Source: Limnochordales bacterium
GTDB lineage: Bacteria > Bacillota > Limnochordia > Limnochordales > DUMU01
DNA length: 64,000 nucleotides
Assembly (NCBI GenBank): GCA_014896315.1
Contig: JADBKP010000009.1
Location: 93,202-157,201 of the forward strand
Reading direction: 5' to 3'
Below the pieces are notes generated by a model. The model had not been told where the DNA came from and made no database searches. It saw only the letters and a list, made by a program, of their open reading frames with translations. This document shows positions 26,264 to 34,803 of the stretch, piece after piece (within the stretch, counting starts at the first letter, position 1; the number at the start of each line of letters is the position of its first letter). The position numbers were made by a program, and so were the translations under genes.

Positions 26264-27321
26264 AAGTGAAGGCGCGGGTGACCGGGATGGCTGGCAATTC
26301 TGGCAGCAGGGCCGGGTTTCAGTTCATCAGCTTCCTCACTGACTTTGGCCTGGAAGCAGAATCGGTGGCTATCTGCAAGGGGGTCATTGCCCGGATCAAC
26401 CCGAGCGCCCGCGTCATCGACATCACCCACGGAATTCCTGCCTTCGATGTGAGGGCCGGGGCGCTGGCCCTGGCCAGTGCGGTGACCTACCTGCCGGTGG
26501 CGGTCCACCTGGCAGTGGTCGACCCGGGGGTTGGCAGCGGGCGGCAGGCGGTAGCGCTCGTGGCTGGTCGGGGCGACGTACTGGTAGGGCCCGACAACGG
26601 CCTGCTCCGGCCCGCTGCTGACGCACTGGGAGGGATAGTTGAGGCCTACCGTGTGGAAAACCGGGAGTATATGCTGCATCCGGTTTCCGCCACCTTCCAC
26701 GCCCGGGACATCTTCGCACCGGCAGCGGCGCATATCAGCCGGGGAGTCGATCCGGCAAAGCTGGGAGCACCTGTGGAGATTGCAGAACTCGTCCCCGCTC
26801 CCTGGCAGGATCGCTGGTTGCCCAAAGAGCAGTGGTTGCCGGCATTGACCGGTACAGGAGGCGAAGGCGCCACTGCGAGCGGCTGCCGCGGTCTGTCGGA
26901 GAGCCCGTGGCAGCGACAGCGGCAGTGGCAGTGGGAAGGCACGATCATTGGTTTCGACCAGTACGGTTCTGCCCGCCTCGACTTGCGGTTGCGACCGGAG
27001 GAAGACCCATGGGGAGTAGTGCGGCAGCAACGCAATCTGTCTATCCGGATGGGCGGCTCAGAGGAGCGGCCTCCGATTGAGCTGCCCTGGGTTCGTACGT
27101 ATAGCGACGTGCCGCCCGGCACGCCGTGCTTGCTTGTCGACTCCGACGGCCGCCTGCTGATCGCCGTCAACCAGGGTAGTGCCCGCGAGCAGCTTGGGCT
27201 GAGAGCCGGTCAGCGGCTGGTTATTACCGTTCCGCCTGTACCCCCGATGCTACGCGAGGACCAGAGCGCGACCAAGCACCGCTCCAGCGATGCCGAGTAC
27301 CGCGCCAAAAGCGACATCTAG
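26260..27321 (+). CDS. SAM hydrolase (SAM hydroxide adenosyltransferase, DUF62 family)
   Basis: 353 residues. FISFLTDFGLEAESVAICKGVIARINPSARVIDITHGI, then LAVVDPGVGSGRQAVAL, DVLVGPDNGLL and FHARDIFAPAAAHI are the conserved blocks of this family, which splits S-adenosylmethionine into adenosine and methionine. It is longer than usual because of a Gly/Trp/Gln-rich insert (TGTGGEGATASGC..SPWQRQRQWQW) in the C-terminal domain, encoded by slipped repeats. Translation is coupled to the iron permease by a GTGA overlap. The 3' end overlaps the opposite-strand PAP2 gene by 72 bp. Confidence 0.85.
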   Translation: MKVKARVTGMAGNSGSRAGFQFISFLTDFGLEAESVAICKGVIARINPSARVIDITHGIPAFDVRAGALALASAVTYLPVAVHLAVVDPGVGSGRQAVALVAGRGDVLVGPDNGLLRPAADALGGIVEAYRVENREYMLHPVSATFHARDIFAPAAAHISRGVDPAKLGAPVEIAELVPAPWQDRWLPKEQWLPALTGTGGEGATASGCRGLSESPWQRQRQWQWEGTIIGFDQYGSARLDLRLRPEEDPWGVVRQQRNLSIRMGGSEERPPIELPWVRTYSDVPPGTPCLLVDSDGRLLIAVNQGSAREQLGLRAGQRLVITVPPVPPMLREDQSATKHRSSDAEYRAKSDI

Positions 27322-27774
27322 CGGGTAGTGGTGTCCGAGATACATCCGGGAGATGCCGACAATTATGGCAAGCGACCAGGAAACCAGGGCGATGGGCAGT
27401 CCGCTGGTGCTCAGGATGCCCGCCATGGCAAAGGCAGCGGCGGTATGACCGGAGGGGAAGGAGTAGTCGGTGAGCGGCGCCACGAGCTTCCGGTATCCCT
27501 GAAGGGCGAAATAGGGCCGCGGCCGCTGTACGGTCCGCTTTAGCAGCTGAACCGGCAGATGACTGGTGACCACCGAGATGGCAGTAGCCACAGCCAGGGT
27601 CCGACTGGTGGGGAAAGCCCACAGAGCAGTGCTGATACCCATGCAGCTCCACCAGCTGCCCGCGTGGGTTAAAAGCCTCATCACCCGATCGAGCCACGCC
27701 CGTGCCCAGCGCCGGTGCACCCACCAGAAAAGCGCCTCTTCATGGCGACGAACCGCGACCTTCCACCGCTGCAT
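27250..27774 (-). CDS. PAP2-family membrane phosphatase
   Basis: 174 residues with about five membrane helices. All three PAP2 signature blocks are present: K-x6-RP as KRTVQRPRPY, PSGH as YSFPSGHTAAAFA, and SR-x5-H-x3-D as SRMYLGHHYPLDVAFG. Likely substrates are undecaprenyl diphosphate or phosphatidic acid. Its end lies inside the 3' end of the SAM hydrolase gene on the other strand, so the two transcripts converge and overlap. Confidence 0.88.
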   Translation of the reverse strand: MQRWKVAVRRHEEALFWWVHRRWARAWLDRVMRLLTHAGSWWSCMGISTALWAFPTSRTLAVATAISVVTSHLPVQLLKRTVQRPRPYFALQGYRKLVAPLTDYSFPSGHTAAAFAMAGILSTSGLPIALVSWSLAIIVGISRMYLGHHYPLDVAFGAVLGIAGAVLGRALVLA

Positions 27775-27915
27775 CCCGCTGCAACCCTGCCTCAGAACTT
27801 AGGATGAGAAGACCCGTCCGGAATCATGATAACAGGCCGTTCGCGGTACGCCAATTCTCGTTCGGGCAGGGAATGCCCGGTCGGTGGTTAAGAAATGGTA
27901 AGGGAGGTGAAAGTC

Positions 27916-30099
27916 GTGCGAAAGGTAACCACAGCGGGGCGTTTCTGGAGTGCGGTGCTGGTTTCGTCGCTTGTCCTCGCGCTCGTGGCAGTGTCGGCGC
28001 TGATGCAGGGGTGGCCTGGAGGAGGCGGCCACCCGGTCTGTGCCGCGGAGTCGGGCTTACAACTCCCGTTTGCCGAAGCAGAAGGATACTTCCTCGTGCT
28101 GGCGGACCTGCACATTGGCAGCGGCACCGGAGACAGCAACACCCGCAAGATTGTTCAGGACGTGTTGGAGATAGGTCTGCAGCCGGATTTCATCTTGCTT
28201 TTGGGCGACATCACCGAGATGAACCGTGCCAGCGAATGGCGCAACGCCGTCACCATCCTTCGGCCGCTGGAGGATAAGTTTCCCGTCCATGCCGTTCCGG
28301 GAAATCACGACGCCCGCTGGGCCAGCCTCGGTGAGAGATTGGCCCTGGATGCATTTGGGCCTACCCGGTTTGCCCTGGACTGGCGCGGGATCAGGATGAT
28401 CGGGATCAATACTTCGGTGGAGCTGGAACAGCACGGCCATGTCGGTCCGGCCCAGAGAAGCTGGCTGGCGCAGCAACTGGCGTCCGCGCCTGGGCCGGTG
28501 ATCGTAGGCGGGCACCACCCAATCGGCTGGGATAGCGATTTTGTCGACGACCAGGAAGAGACGATGGCCGTCTTTTCCAGGGCCAATGTCCCGCTGGTTC
28601 TTTCCGGACATGGACACTCCTTCGTGACCAAGCCTGTAGACGGGCGGATTAACCAGATGATCGGTGCGGCCATGGACGGCTGGTATGCTGTCGTGGCACG
28701 CTTTGATGACCGGCTGGTAGTCTACCGGCGCAAGGCGGGTACGGCGCTTGGGCCGGGCGGCTTCGAAGAAGTGATGCCGATCGGGCTCGGCGGCCCTTCC
28801 CGGCCTGACTGTGAGTTGCAGGGACCGGTGGAAGAAGATGGTCTGCTCCGGTTCAGGGTGAAGGTAGGTGAAGGAGAGATCATCCCCGATTGGCTCGAAT
28901 ACCGGGTGGATCAGGGCAGCTGGGATTCGGACGCGGAGCTGCAAGGCGGCGAATGGGTGTTCACCGTTGATCCTGAGCGGCTGCTTCCGGGAGTGCATCG
29001 GCTGGAAGTACGGGTCAGTGCGGGGATGCGCGAGTACCGCCTTACCAGTACGTTCACTACGCAGAATCGGCGCGGCAGGATTCTCTGGCAGCTGCCGACG
29101 GGAGATTCCATAAACCTGCAGCCGTTCGTCGACGGGGAGTATGTCTTTGTGGGGAATGCTGCCGGGCGCTTCCTGGCGGCGAACCGCCGCACGGGAGAGA
29201 TTGTCTGGGAGTTTCAGACCGGCGGCGCCATCTACTCTTCGCCCACCAGCGACGGCGAGAAAGTGTATTTTGGGGCGAACGATGGTTTCCTGTATGCCCT
29301 TGACAGGAGAACGGGCAAGCAGGTCTGGCGCTATGATGCCGGAGCGCCCATCTACGGTGACCCGGTGGTGGATGCTGAGAACGGGACGGTTCTCGTGGCT
29401 TCAGGGGATGGGCGTTTCCATGCCGTCCGGATAGCCGATGGTGCGGGTGTATGGAAAGCGTCCATAGGCGGAACGGCTGAAGGAGCGGCCCTGCTCGTGG
29501 GCGATGAGGTGTGGGTGACGTCGTGGGTTGGCGCAATTTACCGCTTTGAACGGAGGACCGGACAGCTCAGGCAACGGATCACCAATGGCCGCACCTACTT
29601 CACGCCCGGGCCATGTACGCCCGCTCTCGAGCCAGGGAGCGGCGTCGTTGCCGTGACCAATACCGAAAGCAAGGTTTATGGATTCGACAAGGAGACCGGC
29701 AAGCAGCGGTGGGTGGTGGCCAGGGCGTCCGGCTATGCTTCTGCGGCGGTGGATGAGGCAAATCGACGGTTCGTTTTGTCGACACTACAAGGCGAAGTCT
29801 ATGCTCTGGATGCGGCGAGCGGCGCGATCGCCTGGAGCACCCAGGTCGGCAGCCCGATCTACAACTCTTCCCCCGTGTTATGGCGGAATGCTGCGGGTGA
29901 GACGGAGGTCCTGGTCGGAACCACAAGCGGCCAGGTCTGGCGACTCGCGGTCGACAACGGACGGGTGCTCGGGGTGTTCCAGCTCGGGGATAACTTCCTG
30001 TTTGGAAGGGTGCGGCCGGCGGATGGGGAGAACGTTATCTACGCCGGGTCGATGGACGGGACGCTCTACGCTCTGGCAGTAGTGCCGGCCTCGGACTAG
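27916..30099 (+). CDS. Secreted calcineurin-like phosphoesterase fused to PQQ-type beta-propeller repeats
   Basis: 727 residues from GTG 27916, with GGGAGGTG upstream. A signal peptide (RKVTTAGRFWSAVLVSSLVLALVAV core) precedes a metallophosphoesterase with all metal motifs: LADLHIG, LLGDITE, PGNHDA, GGHHPIG and SGHGHS. A short beta domain follows. From about residue 390 come seven or so PQQ/WD-like blades, recognisable by repeats such as TGEIVWEFQTGGAIYSSPTSDGEKVYFGANDGFLYAL. It probably acts outside the cell or at the wall. It ends 4 bp into the convergent glycosyltransferase gene. Confidence 0.85.
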   Translation: MRKVTTAGRFWSAVLVSSLVLALVAVSALMQGWPGGGGHPVCAAESGLQLPFAEAEGYFLVLADLHIGSGTGDSNTRKIVQDVLEIGLQPDFILLLGDITEMNRASEWRNAVTILRPLEDKFPVHAVPGNHDARWASLGERLALDAFGPTRFALDWRGIRMIGINTSVELEQHGHVGPAQRSWLAQQLASAPGPVIVGGHHPIGWDSDFVDDQEETMAVFSRANVPLVLSGHGHSFVTKPVDGRINQMIGAAMDGWYAVVARFDDRLVVYRRKAGTALGPGGFEEVMPIGLGGPSRPDCELQGPVEEDGLLRFRVKVGEGEIIPDWLEYRVDQGSWDSDAELQGGEWVFTVDPERLLPGVHRLEVRVSAGMREYRLTSTFTTQNRRGRILWQLPTGDSINLQPFVDGEYVFVGNAAGRFLAANRRTGEIVWEFQTGGAIYSSPTSDGEKVYFGANDGFLYALDRRTGKQVWRYDAGAPIYGDPVVDAENGTVLVASGDGRFHAVRIADGAGVWKASIGGTAEGAALLVGDEVWVTSWVGAIYRFERRTGQLRQRITNGRTYFTPGPCTPALEPGSGVVAVTNTESKVYGFDKETGKQRWVVARASGYASAAVDEANRRFVLSTLQGEVYALDAASGAIAWSTQVGSPIYNSSPVLWRNAAGETEVLVGTTSGQVWRLAVDNGRVLGVFQLGDNFLFGRVRPADGENVIYAGSMDGTLYALAVVPASD

Positions 30100-31313
30100 G
30101 GGAGCTCACAGCCGGCAGCGGCGGCAACGAGTTTCGCAACGCGGCGGGCGGCATCGGGACGGGCAAGGTTCCGGGCCGCCCGCCGGAGCCGCAAACGGGT
30201 ACCCTGCTGGTTCAAGAGTTCTTTGACAACCGCAGGAAGGCTCGACCTGGTGGCCGCCAGGGCAGCGCCTGCGGCCACAAGATACTCGGCGTTCTCTTCC
30301 TCCTGGCCAGGCACGGGGTCGATCAGCACCATAGGTACGCCCACTGCCAACCCTTCGGCGAGTGTCAGGCCGCCGGGTTTCGTGATAAGGAGGTCGGCCG
30401 CCGCCATCCAGTCGACCATGTTCTGCGTAAACTGTAGGATCTCAACCCGATGAGGTGAGGACCGGAGAGACTCGGCTACAAAGTACTGAAGCTCGCGGTA
30501 GAGCTTCTGATTCCGCCCGGCAAAAACCACCAGGTGCAAGGGCATTTCTACCCCGAGCAGGCGCTCCAGGATCTCCCTGTACCGGCCGACCCCCAGCCCT
30601 CCGCCCATAACCAGAACGAGCGGGGGATGGTCGACCGCACCTGCCGGCGTGGCCGGCCCGGCAGGTGCAACCAGGCCGATGCGGCTCCGGGCTGCCTCGC
30701 GGTCGGGTGGGTCTGCGAACTGTTCGCGCACCGGGATGCCGGTGACCCTGATCCGGTCCGCCGGGATACCCATCTGCAGCAAACGGTGGGCAAAAGCGGG
30801 GGTGGCGACGCAGTAACAGGTGACGGTTGGGTAACACCAGAAAGGGTGCGGGGCAAAGTCGGTAGTCACCACGAAGAACGGGAAACGCTCCTGATTTTCG
30901 TTTTCGTGTTCTCCCGTCTCTCGCCGGAGCATGAGCCAGGCATCCACCAGTGCGGCGGCGAATGGGTGCGTCGCCACTACTGCCCGGGGACTGTTTTCCT
31001 GCAGCCATTGCTCAACGATAGATCCGAGCACCAGCCATAGTCCCTGGCAGAGGATATTCTGCAGGGGGCCTCGTAACGGCGTCTCTCCGGTTCTTGTGTA
31101 GACAAGACGCCAGAGGTCCGGGGTATAGCGCAAGAGGTCGAGGTAAGCTTTGACCAGGTGCCGGCCCGCGCCTTTTGGCAGGCGGGCGAAGGGGTCGAAG
31201 ATGCGAGCATCGCAGCTTGACTCGAGGGAGTGGCGCACGGCTTCGGCCGCCAGTTCGTGACCGGCCCCAAAAGGGGCGGTCAATATCGCTACTTTTGGTC
31301 GTACGAAGTTCAT
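30096..31313 (-). CDS. Glycolipid glycosyltransferase (MGDG-synthase/UgtP type)
   Basis: 405 residues from ATG 31313. The N-terminal MGDG-synthase domain has ILTAPFGAGHELAAEAV and VATHPFAAALVDAW. The C-terminal GT28 domain has VMGGGLGVGRY and LITKPGGLTLAEGLAVGVPMVLIDPVPGQEEENAEYL. Such enzymes add glucose or galactose to diacylglycerol and in Bacillota anchor lipoteichoic acid. The neighbouring phosphoesterase and mechanosensitive channel are also envelope genes. Confidence 0.85.
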   Translation of the reverse strand: MNFVRPKVAILTAPFGAGHELAAEAVRHSLESSCDARIFDPFARLPKGAGRHLVKAYLDLLRYTPDLWRLVYTRTGETPLRGPLQNILCQGLWLVLGSIVEQWLQENSPRAVVATHPFAAALVDAWLMLRRETGEHENENQERFPFFVVTTDFAPHPFWCYPTVTCYCVATPAFAHRLLQMGIPADRIRVTGIPVREQFADPPDREAARSRIGLVAPAGPATPAGAVDHPPLVLVMGGGLGVGRYREILERLLGVEMPLHLVVFAGRNQKLYRELQYFVAESLRSSPHRVEILQFTQNMVDWMAAADLLITKPGGLTLAEGLAVGVPMVLIDPVPGQEEENAEYLVAAGAALAATRSSLPAVVKELLNQQGTRLRLRRAARNLARPDAARRVAKLVAAAAGCELP

Positions 31314-31532
31314 CACTTATATGGTAGCACTCGGACCGCGCAAGCCTTACAGGCACGGGCACGGCCACCGGCTTGCTGACCGGTTCGTGGGCCGTTCCGT
31401 CCGGGTTCGGATGACTTGCGGCCGGCCCCTCTTCTGATCGGGTTGTGGCGTACGTTATCCTTCCACGTGGAAGCAGACCGCACAAGTCCGGACGGGCAGG
31501 TACGGCGGTCAGACAGAAGGGCGGATCGGACA

Positions 31533-32471
31533 ATGAAAGTAGAATCACCCTGGTTTGAATGGGTCCCAGGAGATGCACTCAAGATCCTCTGGTCCTCTCT
31601 CTTGACATGGGCGGGTCGCCTGCTGCTCACAGTAGTGTACTTCCTGGTGGCGGCTCTCATTGTGCGGCTCTTGCTCGGTCTCTTGACGTTTGTCCGCACT
31701 CGAACGCGGTGGAATCTCGGGCTAAACCTTCTCCGGCGAGAGGGAAGTGCTGTCCTTTTCTCTCTTTTCCAGGGCCTGATCACGTACGCGGGATATACCG
31801 TTGCTGCTTTGCTGGTACTCCGGAGGGTGTTTGGGGTTGACACGGCTGCCCTGATCACGGCTTCAGGGATCGTCGGCCTTGCCATCGGTTTCGGTACCCA
31901 GGGGTTGGTGAGGGACTTTGTAAGCGGCCTTCTGTTGGTGCTGGATGGCTCAATCCGGCCCGGTGACGTGGTGGAGATTGCCGGGCAAAGCGGAGTGGTG
32001 CAGGAGGTGAGTTTTCGTACTACCAGGTTGGTGGATGCTCAGGGCGAAGTCCGCCACATCCCCAACGGGAACATCGGTGCTATTGTCAACTACCGCGGCA
32101 GTGGTGTCGAGGCTGTTGTTAATGTCTTTTTGGCGGAGATGCCAGACGAGAAGAGGAATGAAATACTGCTTCACCTGAAGGAGACGCTGGGAGCACTCCT
32201 GCGTGAGGTGCCGATCTTCAAGGAACAATGGAAGGCCTGCTTCCATGAACTGCCGGGGACCGGCACTATTCTCCTCGAACTTAGCGTTTGCCTGCTCCCC
32301 TCCCGCAGGCAGCTGGTGGACCAGATGCTCGTCCCCGTGATCCGCGATAGCTTGGCACAAGCAGGGATTACGCCCCATCAGGACCGGATCGTGGTCTATT
32401 ACCGTCAGCCGGAGAGTAGTGCAGAGAACGAGCGGCCTGTCCCCATCATTGGACGCCGCTGGCGATCCTGA
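31533..32471 (+). CDS. Small-conductance mechanosensitive channel (MscS family)
   Basis: 312 residues from ATG 31533. Three membrane segments lie in the first 135 residues. The pore helix region TAALITASGIVGLAIGFGTQGLVRDFVSGLLLVLDGSIRPGD is the most conserved MscS block, followed by the beta domain with EVSFRTTRLVDAQGEVRHIPNG. It releases solutes upon osmotic downshock. The ribosome site is weak. It ends 118 bp before the solute-binding protein gene. Confidence 0.88.
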   Translation: MKVESPWFEWVPGDALKILWSSLLTWAGRLLLTVVYFLVAALIVRLLLGLLTFVRTRTRWNLGLNLLRREGSAVLFSLFQGLITYAGYTVAALLVLRRVFGVDTAALITASGIVGLAIGFGTQGLVRDFVSGLLLVLDGSIRPGDVVEIAGQSGVVQEVSFRTTRLVDAQGEVRHIPNGNIGAIVNYRGSGVEAVVNVFLAEMPDEKRNEILLHLKETLGALLREVPIFKEQWKACFHELPGTGTILLELSVCLLPSRRQLVDQMLVPVIRDSLAQAGITPHQDRIVVYYRQPESSAENERPVPIIGRRWRS

Positions 32472-32589
32472 GTTGGACGGCAGGCCGGGATCCTCCCCCA
32501 AGGGGCGCACGGACGGAAGCCAAAAGACACCTCGCAGGGAAGAAGCATCTCGCGCCGAAATAAAAATCCGAAAGAGGGGAGGGACTTCA

Positions 32590-33918
32590 GTGCTGAGCAC
32601 CACGAGTAGTGGCAGGTCGACGCTTCAAGCCGTTCTGGCCGTTGTTCTGATGATCGGGTTATCAGGGATACTGGCAGGGCAGGCTCTCGCCAAGACCGTG
32701 ATCACAGTGGCTACTTACGGCGACATCATCACGCAGAAAAACACGTGGGAAGATATCAAGAAAACTTTCGAAGAACAAAACCCGGGATATGAGTTGTCTT
32801 ACACAATTATCCCCTACAACGACTACATCACCAAATTGACGACGCTCTTTGCCAGTGGCAAGTATCCTGATGTTTTCCAGTGCTGGGCTCAATACAAACC
32901 GCGCTGGGCAGAAGACGGAATCCTGCTTGATCTTACACCGTTCATCAGCAACAGCAAGCGCTTGAATCTTAACGACTACTTTCCGGTTGCCTGGGAGGCG
33001 GCCAAATACAAGGGCAAATACTATGGTACACCGCATGATTTCAATTCCGAGGTGTACTACTTTAATGTAGATCTGGCCGAGAGCGCCGGGCTGCCTGTAC
33101 CTTCGCTTGATTGGGATTGGCGGGACTTCGAACGGTATGTGACAAAAATGACCCGTCCTGACGAAGGGATCTTCGGAACCAACCACTCGCTGCAATGGGG
33201 CGGTGGGCTCCAATGGGTCTACAACTTCAGCGGCCACTACTGGCTGACCGATAATAACACCCGGGCAGCCGTTGCGGATCCCAAGGTAGTAGACATGGTC
33301 AAGTTCTGGGTGAGACTGACTTTCGACCTGCAGGCTGCCCCCTCGGTGCTGAAGCCGGCCCAACCCGGGAAGGACGAGTTTGGCGGGTATATTGGCGTCT
33401 GGCAGGGATGGGTTGCGTACCTGGATCAACTCTCCAAGTTTGAGCAAAACGCGCGAGCAGCGGGCAAGGAGTTCTGGGAGTGGACGATGCTGCCCTACCC
33501 GGCCGGGCCGGCGGCGCAGCGCAACTTTGCCCAGGGTCACATGTGGAGCATCTATGCTAAGCATCCCAACCCTGAAAAGGCGTGGGTGCTCGCCGAGTGG
33601 CTGGCAAGCTATGAGGGCCAGAAGGTTTGGGCCCGCAATCACGCCTTCCAGCCGTTGATGCCCAGGACCGACCTTTGGGAGAGTTATCTCAGCTTCCTGC
33701 CCAGGGAGAAGTATCAGAAGACTGGCGCTTTCCTGCTTGGGTATCTCTATCCGAGATACGCTCTGAATTTCTCGTACTGGCCGACCTATCCCGAGATGCA
33801 CCAGGTCTGGACTCAGGCTATGGCCGATATCTTCTTCAATCGGAAATCGCCAGACACCGTGCTGCAGAACGCCAACGCCCGGATGGAGGCGATCCTGGCG
33901 CGCCGCGGTGTGAAATAG
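32590..33918 (+). CDS. ABC-transporter extracellular solute-binding protein (sugar type)
   Basis: 442 residues from GTG 32590, with GGGGAGGG upstream. Residues about 10-35 are a cleavable signal ending in AGQALAKT. The mature part has ITVATYGDIITQKNTWEDIKKTFEEQNPGYEL, LTTLFASGKYPDVFQCWAQ, AAKYKGKYYGTPHDFNSEVYYFN and KHPNPEKAWVLAEWL, typical of family 1 sugar-binding proteins. No permease is encoded nearby. A secreted glycan-binding-like protein follows, hinting at polysaccharide use. Confidence 0.85.
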   Translation: MLSTTSSGRSTLQAVLAVVLMIGLSGILAGQALAKTVITVATYGDIITQKNTWEDIKKTFEEQNPGYELSYTIIPYNDYITKLTTLFASGKYPDVFQCWAQYKPRWAEDGILLDLTPFISNSKRLNLNDYFPVAWEAAKYKGKYYGTPHDFNSEVYYFNVDLAESAGLPVPSLDWDWRDFERYVTKMTRPDEGIFGTNHSLQWGGGLQWVYNFSGHYWLTDNNTRAAVADPKVVDMVKFWVRLTFDLQAAPSVLKPAQPGKDEFGGYIGVWQGWVAYLDQLSKFEQNARAAGKEFWEWTMLPYPAGPAAQRNFAQGHMWSIYAKHPNPEKAWVLAEWLASYEGQKVWARNHAFQPLMPRTDLWESYLSFLPREKYQKTGAFLLGYLYPRYALNFSYWPTYPEMHQVWTQAMADIFFNRKSPDTVLQNANARMEAILARRGVK

Positions 33919-34046
33919 GTGAAATAGGTTTGAGGGGGGAGTGATGTGAGCGACGAGCCAGGACGCGGGTGGTAAAGACGCCAAAGGCATATGTACTGCT
34001 GGTTGGACGTGCCGGCCCAAGTAAAACCAAGAAGAGGGAGTGACGG

Positions 34047-34685
34047 ATGATGATGAGCCTGAGGAAGGGTTTACTGATAGCAGGAATCTTCGCTGCGCTG
34101 GTTCTGGCTGCAGGGACGGTAAGCCTGGCCGCGTCGGGCGAAGTGCTTTTCCAGGATGATTTCTCGGCCGGTCTCGATAACTGGTACCTGGACACGGGCA
34201 CGGGCGGAACGCCGGACAAGTTCTACGCTGACCCGAATACCAAAGCCATGGTTTTCGACCCCGTCGGATTTGGCAATGCCTTTGCCGGTGACGAAAACTG
34301 GACCGATTACGCTTTCGAGGCGGAGGTCACCATTCATGAGTATCCACAGTACGGGAACTTCCGTTTCTTCGTACGCATGAATGAGCTCTGGTATGGGTAT
34401 GGCGTCAACTTTGTGGCCAATGGGCTGACGATCTTCCGTTTCGACGGTAACTGGGATGTGCGGACGGTCCTAGGTGAGGCGTGGGATGCCAAGGCAGGGA
34501 TCCCCCTTGATACTCCCACGCACGTGCGGGTAGAGGTCAAGGGCAACCAGATCACTGTCTTTGTCAACGGTGAACAGGTTGCCCAGGTTGAGGATCCGGA
34601 GGCCGTTTATCCCAACGGACGGGTCGGTTTCCGCTTTGACTATGTCCGTGGCGAGGTCCGGAATGTGAAGGTGACCGCTCTCTAA
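34047..34685 (+). CDS. Secreted concanavalin-like (DUF1080/LamG-type) protein
   Basis: 212 residues. A signal peptide (residues 1-30, LRKGLLIAGIFAALVLAAG core) leads to one beta-sandwich domain: LFQDDFSAGLDNWYLD, YAFEAEVTIHE, NFRFFVRMNELWYGYGVNF, THVRVEVKGNQITVFVNGEQV and NGRVGFRFDYVRGEVRNVKV. This is the glycan-binding or 3-keto-glycoside hydrolase-like fold. No catalytic residues can be named with confidence. A Rho-independent terminator follows 23 bp after the stop. Confidence 0.75.
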   Translation: MMMSLRKGLLIAGIFAALVLAAGTVSLAASGEVLFQDDFSAGLDNWYLDTGTGGTPDKFYADPNTKAMVFDPVGFGNAFAGDENWTDYAFEAEVTIHEYPQYGNFRFFVRMNELWYGYGVNFVANGLTIFRFDGNWDVRTVLGEAWDAKAGIPLDTPTHVRVEVKGNQITVFVNGEQVAQVEDPEAVYPNGRVGFRFDYVRGEVRNVKVTAL

Positions 34686-34708
34686 GACAGTCCTGATGGA
34701 GCAGACGG

Positions 34709-34738
34709 GAGCCGGCCAGGCGAGCTGGCCGGCTCTTT
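34709..34738 (+). terminator. Rho-independent terminator
   Basis: GAGCCGGCCAG and CTGGCCGGCTC form a perfect 11-bp stem with a 5-base loop, followed by TTTA. It ends the solute-binding/concanavalin transcription unit. Confidence 0.85.
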
Positions 34739-34803
34739 AGTTGTCAACTTCGGCGGCGGCCGCTAGGATGGAATGTAACGCGGACAAGGGGGGGAGCGGG
34801 CAG

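Noticed and set aside
32662..34020. 452-codon minus-strand open frame
   Set aside because: Antisense to the solute-binding protein gene, which has a signal peptide and family motifs.
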